This document shows, in pieces, positions 41,879 through 49,793 of a stretch of 64,000 bases of DNA. Source of the stretch: Pseudanabaena sp. Chao 1811. Its GTDB lineage: Bacteria; Cyanobacteriota; Cyanobacteriia; Pseudanabaenales; Pseudanabaenaceae. The stretch spans positions 1,488,001-1,552,000 of the forward strand of contig NZ_CP101416.1 of assembly GCF_027942295.1 (NCBI RefSeq), given 5' to 3'. The notes under the pieces were generated by a model, which made no database searches, was not told where the DNA came from, and saw only the letters and a list, made by a program, of their open reading frames with translations. Made by a program: the position numbers and the translations under genes. How positions within the stretch are numbered: the first letter of the stretch is position 1; each line of letters starts with the position of its first letter.

Positions 41879-43547
41879 AATTCCGTGACTGTTGCCAAGA
41901 CTGCCAGAGAGTTAGCCCACCGACATATCCATAACTGACCGCATACAAAACCATAAATGGCAGGGTGATATACAGACCTTTGTTAAAGGCGATTGTCGAA
42001 GCCAAAATACTGTAAACACATAAGCCAAGCTCGATCCATGCAGTCGCATCAAGGGGAATTTTATATGCCTTGTTTTCCCAGCGATCGCTCTTGTTTTTAA
42101 TGTCAAACTTAGGCGTGCGGCGGAAATTTGCGCCAGTATTTGATAAACCAGCAAATACGGCTCGGCTATTGCTCCAAGAAATGCCAGTACCCAAAACGGC
42201 TAAGAGGAAAATACGTCCAATGCGGCGATGCCAAGATTTCGGATACAAGTCTTTTTGAGCATGGAAGTACAAAAATGGAGGGCCAAAGGTGGCAGGCAAC
42301 ATAAAGATTGACCAAGCGCCCTCAATGGAAATGCGTAGGCTGAGCGCCTCATTATTTGCTAATAGCATCAGTGGGATCGAGAGCAAAATCAGGAGCAGCA
42401 TCAAAGGATGTGCCGAATAGCCTGTTAAGTGCATGGTGGCTTGGAATTTCACCACAAATGGCAGATCCGCTTTCCAGAGCTGCCCAATTAATTTCTTAGC
42501 ACACTGAATACTGCCCTTTGCCCAACGAAATTGTTGCAATTTGAAAGCGAGCATTGCCACAGGCAATTCCGCAGGCGCAACAATATTGTTGTCATAAACA
42601 ATTTTCCAGCCTTTGAGTTGAGCGCGATAGCTCAAATCCATATCTTCGGCAAGGGTATCGGCGTGCCAACCACCTGCATCAATAATCGCTTGGCGATTCC
42701 AAATACCCGCAGTTCCGTTGAAATTCAAGAAATAATCGTTATTACAACGTGCCTGTTGCTCGATCGCAAAATGTCCATCAATGCCTGTTGATTGCAACTT
42801 CGTCAGCAATGAATACTCAGAGTTAATATGTCCCCACCGAGTTTGGACAACCGCAACCTTAGCATCAGGGTTATTGACATAATGGCGGATGGTGTCTTTG
42901 AGCCAGTTTATGGATGGAATGAAGTCCGCGTCAAAAATCGCAATGTAATTTCCCTGCACAAGGGGCATCGCATCATGTAATGCCCCCGCCTTGAAGCCAG
43001 AACGATTCACACGATGAATATATTCAATCCAAAAACCTTTGTTTTGGTATTCTTGGACAGTTTCGCTAAGCAGGGCTTGAGTGTCGTCGGTGGAGTCATC
43101 CAGTACTTGAATCTGCATTCGATCGCGTGGATAGTCTAACAAGCACACTGCATCTACTAATCGGCGCGAAACATAGCGCTCATTAAAGATCGGTAGCTGG
43201 ATTGTGACCAAGGGCAAGTCTTCATCGGCAACTGTATAATGCTCAGGCATCTCAACTGCCAAAGCATAATTAGAAAAATTATTGTTAAAGCTTTTTTCGA
43301 GACGAAACTGATCGAAATTATCAAAATTATTGACAGCGAGCGCCCCTGAACTCGATGATGGCGACGCTGCAACCTGCGCTGTTTGGTATTCTCTGGCAGG
43401 GTTGAGCTTCGGCAAAACAAGCTGTTTCCGCAGAGAACGTCTAGGCTTATGGACAGCAGTGAGCCAATAAGCATTTAGCCCATAAAGTAGTAGCCACACT
43501 GCTGCCACAGTGTTCAGGACGGCTAGGATCGCTATTAGTATCAGAAT
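41877..43547 (-). CDS. Processive GT2 (cellulose synthase-like) membrane glycosyltransferase
   Basis: It contains the D,D,D,QxxRW set of processive family 2 enzymes: VLDDSTDDTQ, FDADFIPS, LAEDMDLSYRA and QQFRWAKGS. Four or more hydrophobic helices occur in the C-terminal third, as in cellulose/mannan synthase-like proteins. A polar linker of about 60 residues lies between the first helix and the catalytic domain. I extend the start to an ATT at 43547: AAGGAG lies 9 nt upstream, and the added residues (ILILIAILAVLNTVAAVW) complete a membrane helix that a GTG start at 43508 would cut. The product is 556 residues. It probably makes a beta-linked surface polysaccharide or a glycolipid. Confidence 0.85.
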   Translation of the reverse strand: MLILIAILAVLNTVAAVWLLLYGLNAYWLTAVHKPRRSLRKQLVLPKLNPAREYQTAQVAASPSSSSGALAVNNFDNFDQFRLEKSFNNNFSNYALAVEMPEHYTVADEDLPLVTIQLPIFNERYVSRRLVDAVCLLDYPRDRMQIQVLDDSTDDTQALLSETVQEYQNKGFWIEYIHRVNRSGFKAGALHDAMPLVQGNYIAIFDADFIPSINWLKDTIRHYVNNPDAKVAVVQTRWGHINSEYSLLTKLQSTGIDGHFAIEQQARCNNDYFLNFNGTAGIWNRQAIIDAGGWHADTLAEDMDLSYRAQLKGWKIVYDNNIVAPAELPVAMLAFKLQQFRWAKGSIQCAKKLIGQLWKADLPFVVKFQATMHLTGYSAHPLMLLLILLSIPLMLLANNEALSLRISIEGAWSIFMLPATFGPPFLYFHAQKDLYPKSWHRRIGRIFLLAVLGTGISWSNSRAVFAGLSNTGANFRRTPKFDIKNKSDRWENKAYKIPLDATAWIELGLCVYSILASTIAFNKGLYITLPFMVLYAVSYGYVGGLTLWQSWQQSRN

Positions 43548-43792
43548 GACTCTTGACTCCTTCTTACCACACGAAGCATCAATCTTAAGGATTGATTAAA
43601 CAAATTAAATTAGCACACTAAGAAATATTACGATGCTTACTCTATATTTGTAGAAAAATTTACGATTTAGCACTAAGTATTTATACACCTACCTAATGAA
43701 TCTTAATAAATAGTTTGGGAATTTACCAAATATCCGAAGAGAGAAAAATAAAAATGTTGCTTTTCACCGTTTTCTAAGAAAACGCGATTTCA

Positions 43793-43928
43793 GGATAATT
43801 TGAAACAGGCTTTGATAGAGGGTTTGCGGAGCAAACCCTCTATCAAAGCCCAAAAGTAAAAGCCTTGCTTAGCAAGGCTTTTACTTTTGGGCTTTTAAAT
43901 TTGGTCAGCTTAAACCCAACTGACGTTA
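43793..43928 (+). repeat. Structured dispersed repeat, copy 2
   Basis: This 136-bp copy has the same borders (GGATAATTTGAAAC and AACTGACGTTA) as the one at 10519-10655. Hairpin 1 is a perfect 20-bp stem (loop GGA) and hairpin 2 a perfect 24-bp stem (loop TTA). The third arm (GGGCTTT) can pair with AAAGCCC. The last TTA provides the stop codon of rnc. Confidence 0.75.
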
Positions 43929-44651
43929 AGAAAGCTGAGACATCTCTTGGAGAGCGATCGCCGCGGCTTCCTGTTGGGCAGCTTTAATACTTTTCCCCTG
44001 TCCCTTGCCCCAACAGCGATCATCAAACCATACTTCCACAGAAAACAAACTACTACCCTCCGATGGCACATTGCGATATTCAGGCAAGCGTTTCCAGCGT
44101 CCCTGTGTTAACTCTTGTAACGCAACTTTGTAATTACCCAATGCAGGAATTGCGAGCAAAGCCTCAGCAAAACGCTGCATATGCGGGTCAAGCCATTTAC
44201 GAATAAAAACTAAATTTTGGGTATTAATATATAGCGCTGCCATTAAAGCTTCAAGGGCATCCGCCAGCAGCGATCGCAAAGCCTGTGAATCATTCCTTGC
44301 GGCATTAGACACTACGACATACTTTTGTAACTCATACATACTGGCAATTTCAGCAAGGGTTTTGTCACTAACTAGATGCGATCGCAAAGCTGCTAAATCC
44401 CCTACAGAGCGATCGCCATAACGTTCTTGCAAAAATAAACTCACCGATAGGCGCAAGACACTATCGCCCACAAACTCCAATTGATCATTGTTATAGGCAG
44501 TCGAAAAGCTGGGATGCACCAAAGCGCGATCGATTAACAGCCAATCAAAACCTTGGGAATTGACTTTCTCTAATTTTGCTTGCTCTAGTCCCATTAGTTC
44601 TAATAAACGGACTAATTCCCTTTGGCGGCGTGGATCAATGGTGGATGACAT
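43926..44651 (-). CDS. rnc: Ribonuclease III
   Basis: RNase III cleaves double-stranded RNA in rRNA processing. From ATG 44651 it has 241 residues. The signature NDQLEFVGDSVLRL and the second metal site in LLADALEALMAALY are intact, and a C-terminal double-stranded RNA binding domain (about 165-240) starts NYKVALQELTQ. The longer frame to 44765 would overlap the divergent gene at 44710 and is rejected. The stop codon is supplied by the last bases of a structured repeat. The many long hairpins in this genome would be natural substrates, but that link is speculative. Confidence 0.92.
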   Translation of the reverse strand: MSSTIDPRRQRELVRLLELMGLEQAKLEKVNSQGFDWLLIDRALVHPSFSTAYNNDQLEFVGDSVLRLSVSLFLQERYGDRSVGDLAALRSHLVSDKTLAEIASMYELQKYVVVSNAARNDSQALRSLLADALEALMAALYINTQNLVFIRKWLDPHMQRFAEALLAIPALGNYKVALQELTQGRWKRLPEYRNVPSEGSSLFSVEVWFDDRCWGKGQGKSIKAAQQEAAAIALQEMSQLS

Positions 44652-44709
44652 GAGCTTTGCAGATACAATTACAGCAACTTTATCAACATGATCGTAGTTC
44701 ATCGTAACC

Positions 44710-46047
44710 ATGACTAAAAGGTTTTTCTCAACACTTTGTCTGGCTTTACTCGCTACCGTAACCACGATTTGGATCGTAGCTTGTCAGCCTAGCACTCCAC
44801 CAACTACAAATAGCACCAGTCCAACTAGTGCGACCAACTCCACAGCCCCAACTACCACAGGTTCAGGTGGTGGCGGCGTAAAAGACACCCTTCGTCTAGG
44901 AGCCGTACTACCCGCTACAGGGGATCTCTCGTCGATTGGCGCACCGATGATCAAATCTATCGATTTCCTTGTCGATACGGTGAATAAATGCGGTGGTGTC
45001 CTTGGTAAGCCGATCGCTTATTTTAAGGAAGACGATCGCACCGATCCCCCCGCAGGTGCAGAAGCAACTACCAAATTAGTGAAGGTCGATAACGTTGGCG
45101 GTATCGTTGGCGCATTTGCCAGCAGTGTATCGACCGCAGCCTTAGCGATCGCTGTCCCTAATAAAGTCGTCATGATTTCCCCAGGTAGCACCAGTCCTGT
45201 ATTTACCGAACGCGCCAAGAAAGGCGAATTTAATGGCTATTGGTATCGCACTGCCCCACCTGATACCTATCAAGCTCTAGCCCTAGCCAACCTCGCTTAC
45301 AAAAAAGGCGCACGTAAAGTTGCTACTCTCGTCATTAACAATGACTATGGCGTAGGGTTTGAGAAATCTTTTATGGCAGCCTTTGAAAAGCTTGGTGGCA
45401 CAATTGTGAACAAAAATAAGCCCACTCGCTACGATCCTAAAGCAACCACCTTTGAGGCAGAAGCGAAGGGTGCATTTGGTAGCAAGCCCGATGCAGTTGC
45501 CGCAATTCTCTATCCCGATTCTGGCGGTGCAGTAATTAAGGCAGCCTTTGAGCAAGGTTTAACTAAAGATGTCAAAATCCTGTTGACCGATGGCGTAAAA
45601 ACCGAAGACTTTCCTAAACTCATTGGCAATACCCCTGAAGGCAAGCTCATCCTCGCAGGCGCACTAGGTACTGTTCCCGGAGCCGATGGCAAGTCCCTTG
45701 ACACCTTTACTAAAGCCTTTAAAGAAAAGACTGGTCAGGATCTCGGCGCATTTGTTCCCCATTCCTATGATGCGGCGGCACTGATTGCGATCGCGGCTGA
45801 GGCTGCTAAAGATGGTACTGGCGAAGGCATCAAGAGCAAAATCCGTGAAGTGGCTAATGCCCCAGGTCAGGAAGTCAGTGATGTTTGTGAAGCTATCAAA
45901 CTAGTCAAAGAAGGCAAAGAAATTGACTATCAAGGCGCAAGTGGCAATGTTGATCTCGATGAATATGGCGATGTCAAAGGTAGTTATGACGTATGGGAAG
46001 TACAACCCGACGGCAAAATCAAAGTAATTGATCGCGTTTCTCCATAA
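44710..46047 (+). CDS. Branched-chain/neutral amino-acid ABC transporter binding lipoprotein
   Basis: This 445-residue lipoprotein has a signal sequence and lipobox (IWIVAC, Cys25) followed by a Ser/Thr/Pro-rich linker. The type I periplasmic-binding fold (LivJ/NatB group) begins LRLGAVLPATGDLSSIG and includes FASSVSTAALAIA and PHSYDAAALIAIAAEA. It binds a small solute, most likely an amino acid, for import. The permease and ATPase genes are not adjacent. The closest cyanobacterial function would be NatB of the neutral amino acid system. It is divergent from rnc. Confidence 0.85.
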   Translation: MTKRFFSTLCLALLATVTTIWIVACQPSTPPTTNSTSPTSATNSTAPTTTGSGGGGVKDTLRLGAVLPATGDLSSIGAPMIKSIDFLVDTVNKCGGVLGKPIAYFKEDDRTDPPAGAEATTKLVKVDNVGGIVGAFASSVSTAALAIAVPNKVVMISPGSTSPVFTERAKKGEFNGYWYRTAPPDTYQALALANLAYKKGARKVATLVINNDYGVGFEKSFMAAFEKLGGTIVNKNKPTRYDPKATTFEAEAKGAFGSKPDAVAAILYPDSGGAVIKAAFEQGLTKDVKILLTDGVKTEDFPKLIGNTPEGKLILAGALGTVPGADGKSLDTFTKAFKEKTGQDLGAFVPHSYDAAALIAIAAEAAKDGTGEGIKSKIREVANAPGQEVSDVCEAIKLVKEGKEIDYQGASGNVDLDEYGDVKGSYDVWEVQPDGKIKVIDRVSP

Positions 46048-46049
46048 CT

Positions 46050-46084
46050 AATTTAGAGGAAGCGCAAAGCGCTTCCTCTAAATT
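46050..46084 (+). terminator. Terminator after the binding-lipoprotein gene
   Basis: A perfect 16-bp stem with loop AAA (arms 46050-46065 and 46069-46084) starts 3 bp after the stop. The tip is GCGC-AAA-GCGC. A T-tract is not strong. Confidence 0.7.
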
Positions 46085-46150
46085 AAGACAAAAACCTGCT
46101 AATCTTTGTTGTAAAAATTTAGGCATACCTCATATAGAGACTTGATATCT

Positions 46151-46543
46151 ATGGCGATCGAACTTAAAGCTGCTCCTCCGCAAGAAGTTTCCATCTACAT
46201 GCCCTATTACCGAGAGCCAAGCAAACGTCAAGCTCTCCCCTACGCAATTTCTTTATACAAGCAAGGGGAAATCACAGGTGAACGTCATATCGAAGGCAGT
46301 CCTGCGGTTTCCTTTATGGCAGTGTGGCGCGTTGCCAATTTGCCCTCTGACCTCGCATTATGTCGCGTAACCTTTGAAGGTAATGCGGACATGAGCTACG
46401 AAATGACATTAGAAAACTCAGAATTTGTAGGCTACTTAATTGATGTTGTCTCCAGTATTCGAGATAAAGGCTATGTGGATTTCCCCCAAATCTTTTACAG
46501 CAAGCTCTTTAGAATCAAACTGGCTAGTACTGAAGGCAATTAA
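46151..46543 (+). CDS. ebsA: EbsA-like protein
   Basis: A 130-residue protein with the pattern IYMPYYREPSKRQALPYAISLYKQGEITGERHIEG followed by FMAVWRV...LALCRVTFEGNADMSYEMTLENSEFVGYLIDV. This resembles the cyanobacterial EbsA family, which in Synechococcus elongatus forms a complex with PilB and is needed for type IV pilus assembly. Identification is by sequence pattern from memory. Type IV pilins (51841-53279) lie 5 kb downstream. The ATG at 46151 is preferred to a TTG three codons earlier. Confidence 0.6.
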   Translation: MAIELKAAPPQEVSIYMPYYREPSKRQALPYAISLYKQGEITGERHIEGSPAVSFMAVWRVANLPSDLALCRVTFEGNADMSYEMTLENSEFVGYLIDVVSSIRDKGYVDFPQIFYSKLFRIKLASTEGN

Positions 46544-46711
46544 TAGACATTTTAAAAAATTTGGCAAATTTTTTAGCAGCGAGCAAACCAAAAAATATCA
46601 ATTAATGTATAATCCTAAGCTCAAATCTTGCCAAAAAAAACAAAGTCAGCTACAGTCCTGATGCAGCTTTTCCAAAGGCAAAAGAACAGTCAAATTTAAG
46701 GGGACTACATT

Positions 46712-46975
46712 GTGACATATGCCACCCAAAGCCTTGATAAACCTGAGCGCCAGTCAGAAGCTGTCGCAAAAAAGGTCGATCCGATGATTGTCAGAGCCGC
46801 TAAACAAATTTATCGCTACTATGCCGATTCTTACGCTGCCCAACTGCCACGTCCTATGGGAATCGCCATTAACCGCATAGATATGAGTGGCAAGCTGATT
46901 TACTCTCAATTAATTTTGCTTCCACAGGAAAGTTTTGTGCCAATGGAATTGATTGAGCTATCTGACTATCATTAA
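46712..46975 (+). CDS. Small cytosolic protein, unknown
   Basis: This 87-residue protein starts with GTG at 46712 in a TGTGACATATG context; AAGGGGAC lies 10 nt upstream as a ribosome site. It is rich in charged residues and has no membrane segment or signal. The middle VDPMIVRAAKQIYRYYADSYAAQLPRP is helical and likely the core. I do not recognise it. Confidence 0.5.
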   Translation: MTYATQSLDKPERQSEAVAKKVDPMIVRAAKQIYRYYADSYAAQLPRPMGIAINRIDMSGKLIYSQLILLPQESFVPMELIELSDYH

Positions 46976-47189
46976 AGTTAGTTCTAGGTTGGTTCTAGAA
47001 GTTGCTAAACCAATTTGGTTACAGTCGGCATTGAATTTTATAGAAAACATAGAAAATAAATTTATAAAAATTTTTATTGTGAAAAATTGCATCACTAAGC
47101 GATTAAGTAAACGATTAAGATTTTAGTTAATGTTTTTAGCTTGTTGATTTTCATCCTCTTAACTACAGGCTCTATATCGGTTATCAATT

Positions 47190-47636
47190 ATGACATACGC
47201 AAATTCTTCGGTAACAGTTACAGCGACAGCATCAGCATCAGTACGTTTCCAAAGCAAACTCAAGGAATCTAAAAATTTTGGCGATGCTTTGGTTGAGGTA
47301 TTTTCTGACCTTGTGGAATTAGAAATTGTGACTTGGGTTGCCCATGAAGGCGACACAGCGCATAAACCAGGTAATCGTTTAAAGACAACTATTAATCTCA
47401 TTGATGGTGATATCGAAAATGAGATTGGCGCAGATTTTTTACAGGGTTCTCCCTATGCTGAGCTACGCGGATTTCATGAAACCCAAGTCGAGAAGGGTGC
47501 TGAGACGATCGCCAATAACCTCAAAACCTTAGTAGATATTGGTCAGAAAGTAACAGGCTTGTTAAATGGTGAAAAGGATACGGATGCCGAATATTCTGCA
47601 AGCTTAAGTAGCGATCGCTTACCTAGTTATGTCTAG
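47190..47636 (+). CDS. Unrecognised protein of 148 residues
   Basis: This is the first of a group of genes without recognisable family. It is acidic, with a Ser/Thr/Val/Ala-rich N-terminus (SSVTVTATASASVRF) followed by DALVEVFSDLVELEIVTWVAHEGD, then a mixed alpha/beta region. There is no signal peptide or membrane helix. It lies 30 bp upstream of the next gene on the same strand, so the two are likely co-transcribed. No Shine-Dalgarno is obvious. Confidence 0.55.
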   Translation: MTYANSSVTVTATASASVRFQSKLKESKNFGDALVEVFSDLVELEIVTWVAHEGDTAHKPGNRLKTTINLIDGDIENEIGADFLQGSPYAELRGFHETQVEKGAETIANNLKTLVDIGQKVTGLLNGEKDTDAEYSASLSSDRLPSYV

Positions 47637-47666
47637 TTTTGCGCTTAGAGCGCTTAGGAGATCTGT

Positions 47667-48587
47667 ATGCAAGTTGATAGGGCTACAAGTAACAAAGGAA
47701 TTGCCGAAGACACGACAAATCAGATCAAGTCTAGGCGCGAACAGCCTGCAAAGCAGTCAGCATCAGATTTAGTAGTTGTCACTAAAGCGGCAGCAAAAGA
47801 CAGTGAGGGGCAAAGTACATCTCTTAATAACTTTCGGGAAACTCTCAAAGATGTTTTAGAAGAGATTACTTCCCTAGAAGTCAATACCATGATCGTCGGT
47901 AATATCCCGATGAAAAAGTTTGACGCAAAGGAGTTTTATCAGGATCTGAGCAACAATATCAAATACAAAACTGAGGAGGGACTGCAAAATGTGAAGGAGT
48001 CTCTCCTTGAACGAAGTACCCAACTTAAGCAAAAAGGATTTTCCCTTCCTCAACAAACATCAACACCTTTATTACCCAAGGAAGCAGCAGTTATAGAGCA
48101 GTATCGAGCAGAGCTGACTCGCTATAACCAAGATTTAGAGGTTTATAAAGAGTCTGAGTTTATTTTCAATGAGCGGAAAAACTCATTAGATCCACAAGAA
48201 AAAGCAAAGTTTATTGCAGAGGAATCTTGTTACATCGAAATGTCTAGACAATTAATGAAACTAGACATTAAAACAGATGCCGATGGAGAAGTAATCGTTG
48301 ATGCACAAATGATTCGCTATTTTAGAAAATTATGGGAATTTGAACAGTCAGTTTTAAATGGCGATCGCATTTATGCTCAGACTAAGTTTCATCTTGATGG
48401 AGATTTGACTAATCGGTTTATTGAAGATTTGTTTACACTGAATAAAAGCAAGATTGATCCTAAAATGACACAGCTCATTTTTGATCTGCATCGCCAAGGT
48501 GTGGAAAATGCTCAAAAACAATGGTCAGGATTGATTGAAACCTGTGTAAACCTAGTAAAAAGTTTGATGCCATTTCGATCCAAATAG
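47667..48587 (+). CDS. Unrecognised charged helical protein
   Basis: The protein has 306 residues, is rich in Lys, Glu, Gln and Leu with no membrane segment, and is predicted to be mostly helical with coiled-coil-like stretches (EYRAELTRYNQDLEVYKESE-type regions near 145-165). The N-terminal 45 residues are low complexity. It follows the 47190 gene after 30 bp. I do not recognise a family. Confidence 0.55.
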   Translation: MQVDRATSNKGIAEDTTNQIKSRREQPAKQSASDLVVVTKAAAKDSEGQSTSLNNFRETLKDVLEEITSLEVNTMIVGNIPMKKFDAKEFYQDLSNNIKYKTEEGLQNVKESLLERSTQLKQKGFSLPQQTSTPLLPKEAAVIEQYRAELTRYNQDLEVYKESEFIFNERKNSLDPQEKAKFIAEESCYIEMSRQLMKLDIKTDADGEVIVDAQMIRYFRKLWEFEQSVLNGDRIYAQTKFHLDGDLTNRFIEDLFTLNKSKIDPKMTQLIFDLHRQGVENAQKQWSGLIETCVNLVKSLMPFRSK

Positions 48588-48659
48588 AAATGAGCGTGCT
48601 TTGCACTCTCATTTCTAAAAAATCCTAATAAACTTGAGCGTGCAAATCACGCTCAAGTT
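48585..48659 (+). terminator. Two hairpins after the 47667-48587 gene
   Basis: The first pairs AGAAATGAGCGTGC with GCACTCTCATTTCT, with loop TTT and one mismatch. The second pairs AAACTTGAGCGTG with CACGCTCAAGTTT (48629-48659), with a 5-nt loop and no mismatch. The first overlaps the gene's stop codon region. Both contain GAGCGTG, so they may be duplicated. Confidence 0.65.
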
Positions 48660-48690
48660 TAAAAACCCTATATAGCAAGATGGAGTTACG

Positions 48691-49635
48691 GTGGCTGCGC
48701 CTGAGTGGTTAGCTATTGTCGAAGAAGAGATTATTGTGCGTCTTAACCCCAAAGTTTTGGCTCAAATTGAGGAGGATACTTTCGGGTTGAATCGCCATAA
48801 TCGTGATGGAGATATTGTCTATAAACTCAATAGCCAAGAATTATTGCAAGTTTTAGCCTCAAGTGTGGGAATTGCACCCTCAAGTCAAGGGGCAATTACT
48901 ATTTGGACTTATTACAAGGATTTACCTGACAAAAATGGAGATCCCGTTAACAGGGAAGCTAAATCAGAGTCAAACCCATCGCCAATATTACGCACATTAA
49001 TGAATATTGATGGCGATCTGAGCCAAAAAGTTTGTCTGGATATTTTGCAGCACCCCCTCAGCGATCGCATTTTTAAAGCCCATAGTTTTGTCGTTGGGCA
49101 AATTTCTCGACAATTTATCACCGCCATTGAAGATTATGTTGAGGCAAAATTACGTCCCTTTGCGATCGCGACTATTTCAATGGTGACCGTATTTACATGG
49201 TGTGAGCCATTACGACAACATTTCCACTTATCGGACTCTCTCATCAGTAATTGTTGGAGCATCGTTATTGCTGCCCCCATCACAGTATTAATAATTTGGT
49301 GGCTGATCTCCAAATTGCCGTTTCAATTACCTGATTTGCCCAAGTCTTTCCTAGATATTGGTAAGTGGTTGCTCGTTCTATTAGAAAGTCGCTTTCTCCA
49401 AATCGTAGCGATCGCCATTATTGTCCTTTTGATTTTGGGCTGGCTAACTATTACCTTTGCCTTGCCTATCAATGCCCAACTTAGTCACATCATTTCCAAT
49501 CTACAAACCTATACCGAGCCATATTTACCGATCGCGATTATTAGTTTACGCAAAATGATTGTGAACCTCCTTGGCAAAATCTTCCTACGTTATTCATTTT
49601 TTGTGAAATTGATTTTTGGACGTTTCATTAAATGA
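48691..49635 (+). CDS. Unrecognised membrane protein
   Basis: It has 314 residues from a GTG start with no clear ribosome site. A soluble N-terminal part of about 145 residues (IVEEEIIVRLNPKVLAQIEED onward) is followed by hydrophobic segments at about 153-168, 188-207 and 233-258 and a final region with a basic tail (FVKLIFGRFIK). It is separated from the previous genes by two hairpins but is on the same strand. I recognise no family. Confidence 0.55.
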   Translation: MAAPEWLAIVEEEIIVRLNPKVLAQIEEDTFGLNRHNRDGDIVYKLNSQELLQVLASSVGIAPSSQGAITIWTYYKDLPDKNGDPVNREAKSESNPSPILRTLMNIDGDLSQKVCLDILQHPLSDRIFKAHSFVVGQISRQFITAIEDYVEAKLRPFAIATISMVTVFTWCEPLRQHFHLSDSLISNCWSIVIAAPITVLIIWWLISKLPFQLPDLPKSFLDIGKWLLVLLESRFLQIVAIAIIVLLILGWLTITFALPINAQLSHIISNLQTYTEPYLPIAIISLRKMIVNLLGKIFLRYSFFVKLIFGRFIK

Positions 49636-49685
49636 TGTAATAGAGACACATGTATAGCTGTCGCCAGTCATGTTAGGACAAAATC

Positions 49686-49738
49686 AAAACCCAAAAGAGA
49701 GTTGCGGTGCAAAGCACCGCAACTCTCTTTTGGGTTTT
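49686..49738 (+). terminator. 25-bp perfect hairpin
   Basis: Arms of 25 bp (49686-49710 and 49714-49738), loop AAA, A-rich left end and T-rich right end, lie 51 bp after the preceding stop. The stem is among the longest in the window. The tip is GTGC-AAA-GCAC. Confidence 0.8.
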
Positions 49739-49793
49739 ATGTCCTGCTCCACTTGGCGGCAGATATAAGTCGCTATTACATCCCCCAAAGACG

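Noticed and set aside
44652-44765. Longer start for rnc
   Set aside because: It would overlap the divergent lipoprotein gene and add unconserved residues.
49707-49793. N-terminal extension of the GH19 gene
   Set aside because: It lies in a 25-bp terminator hairpin and starts with a non-ATG codon; ATG 49794 precedes the first repeat.
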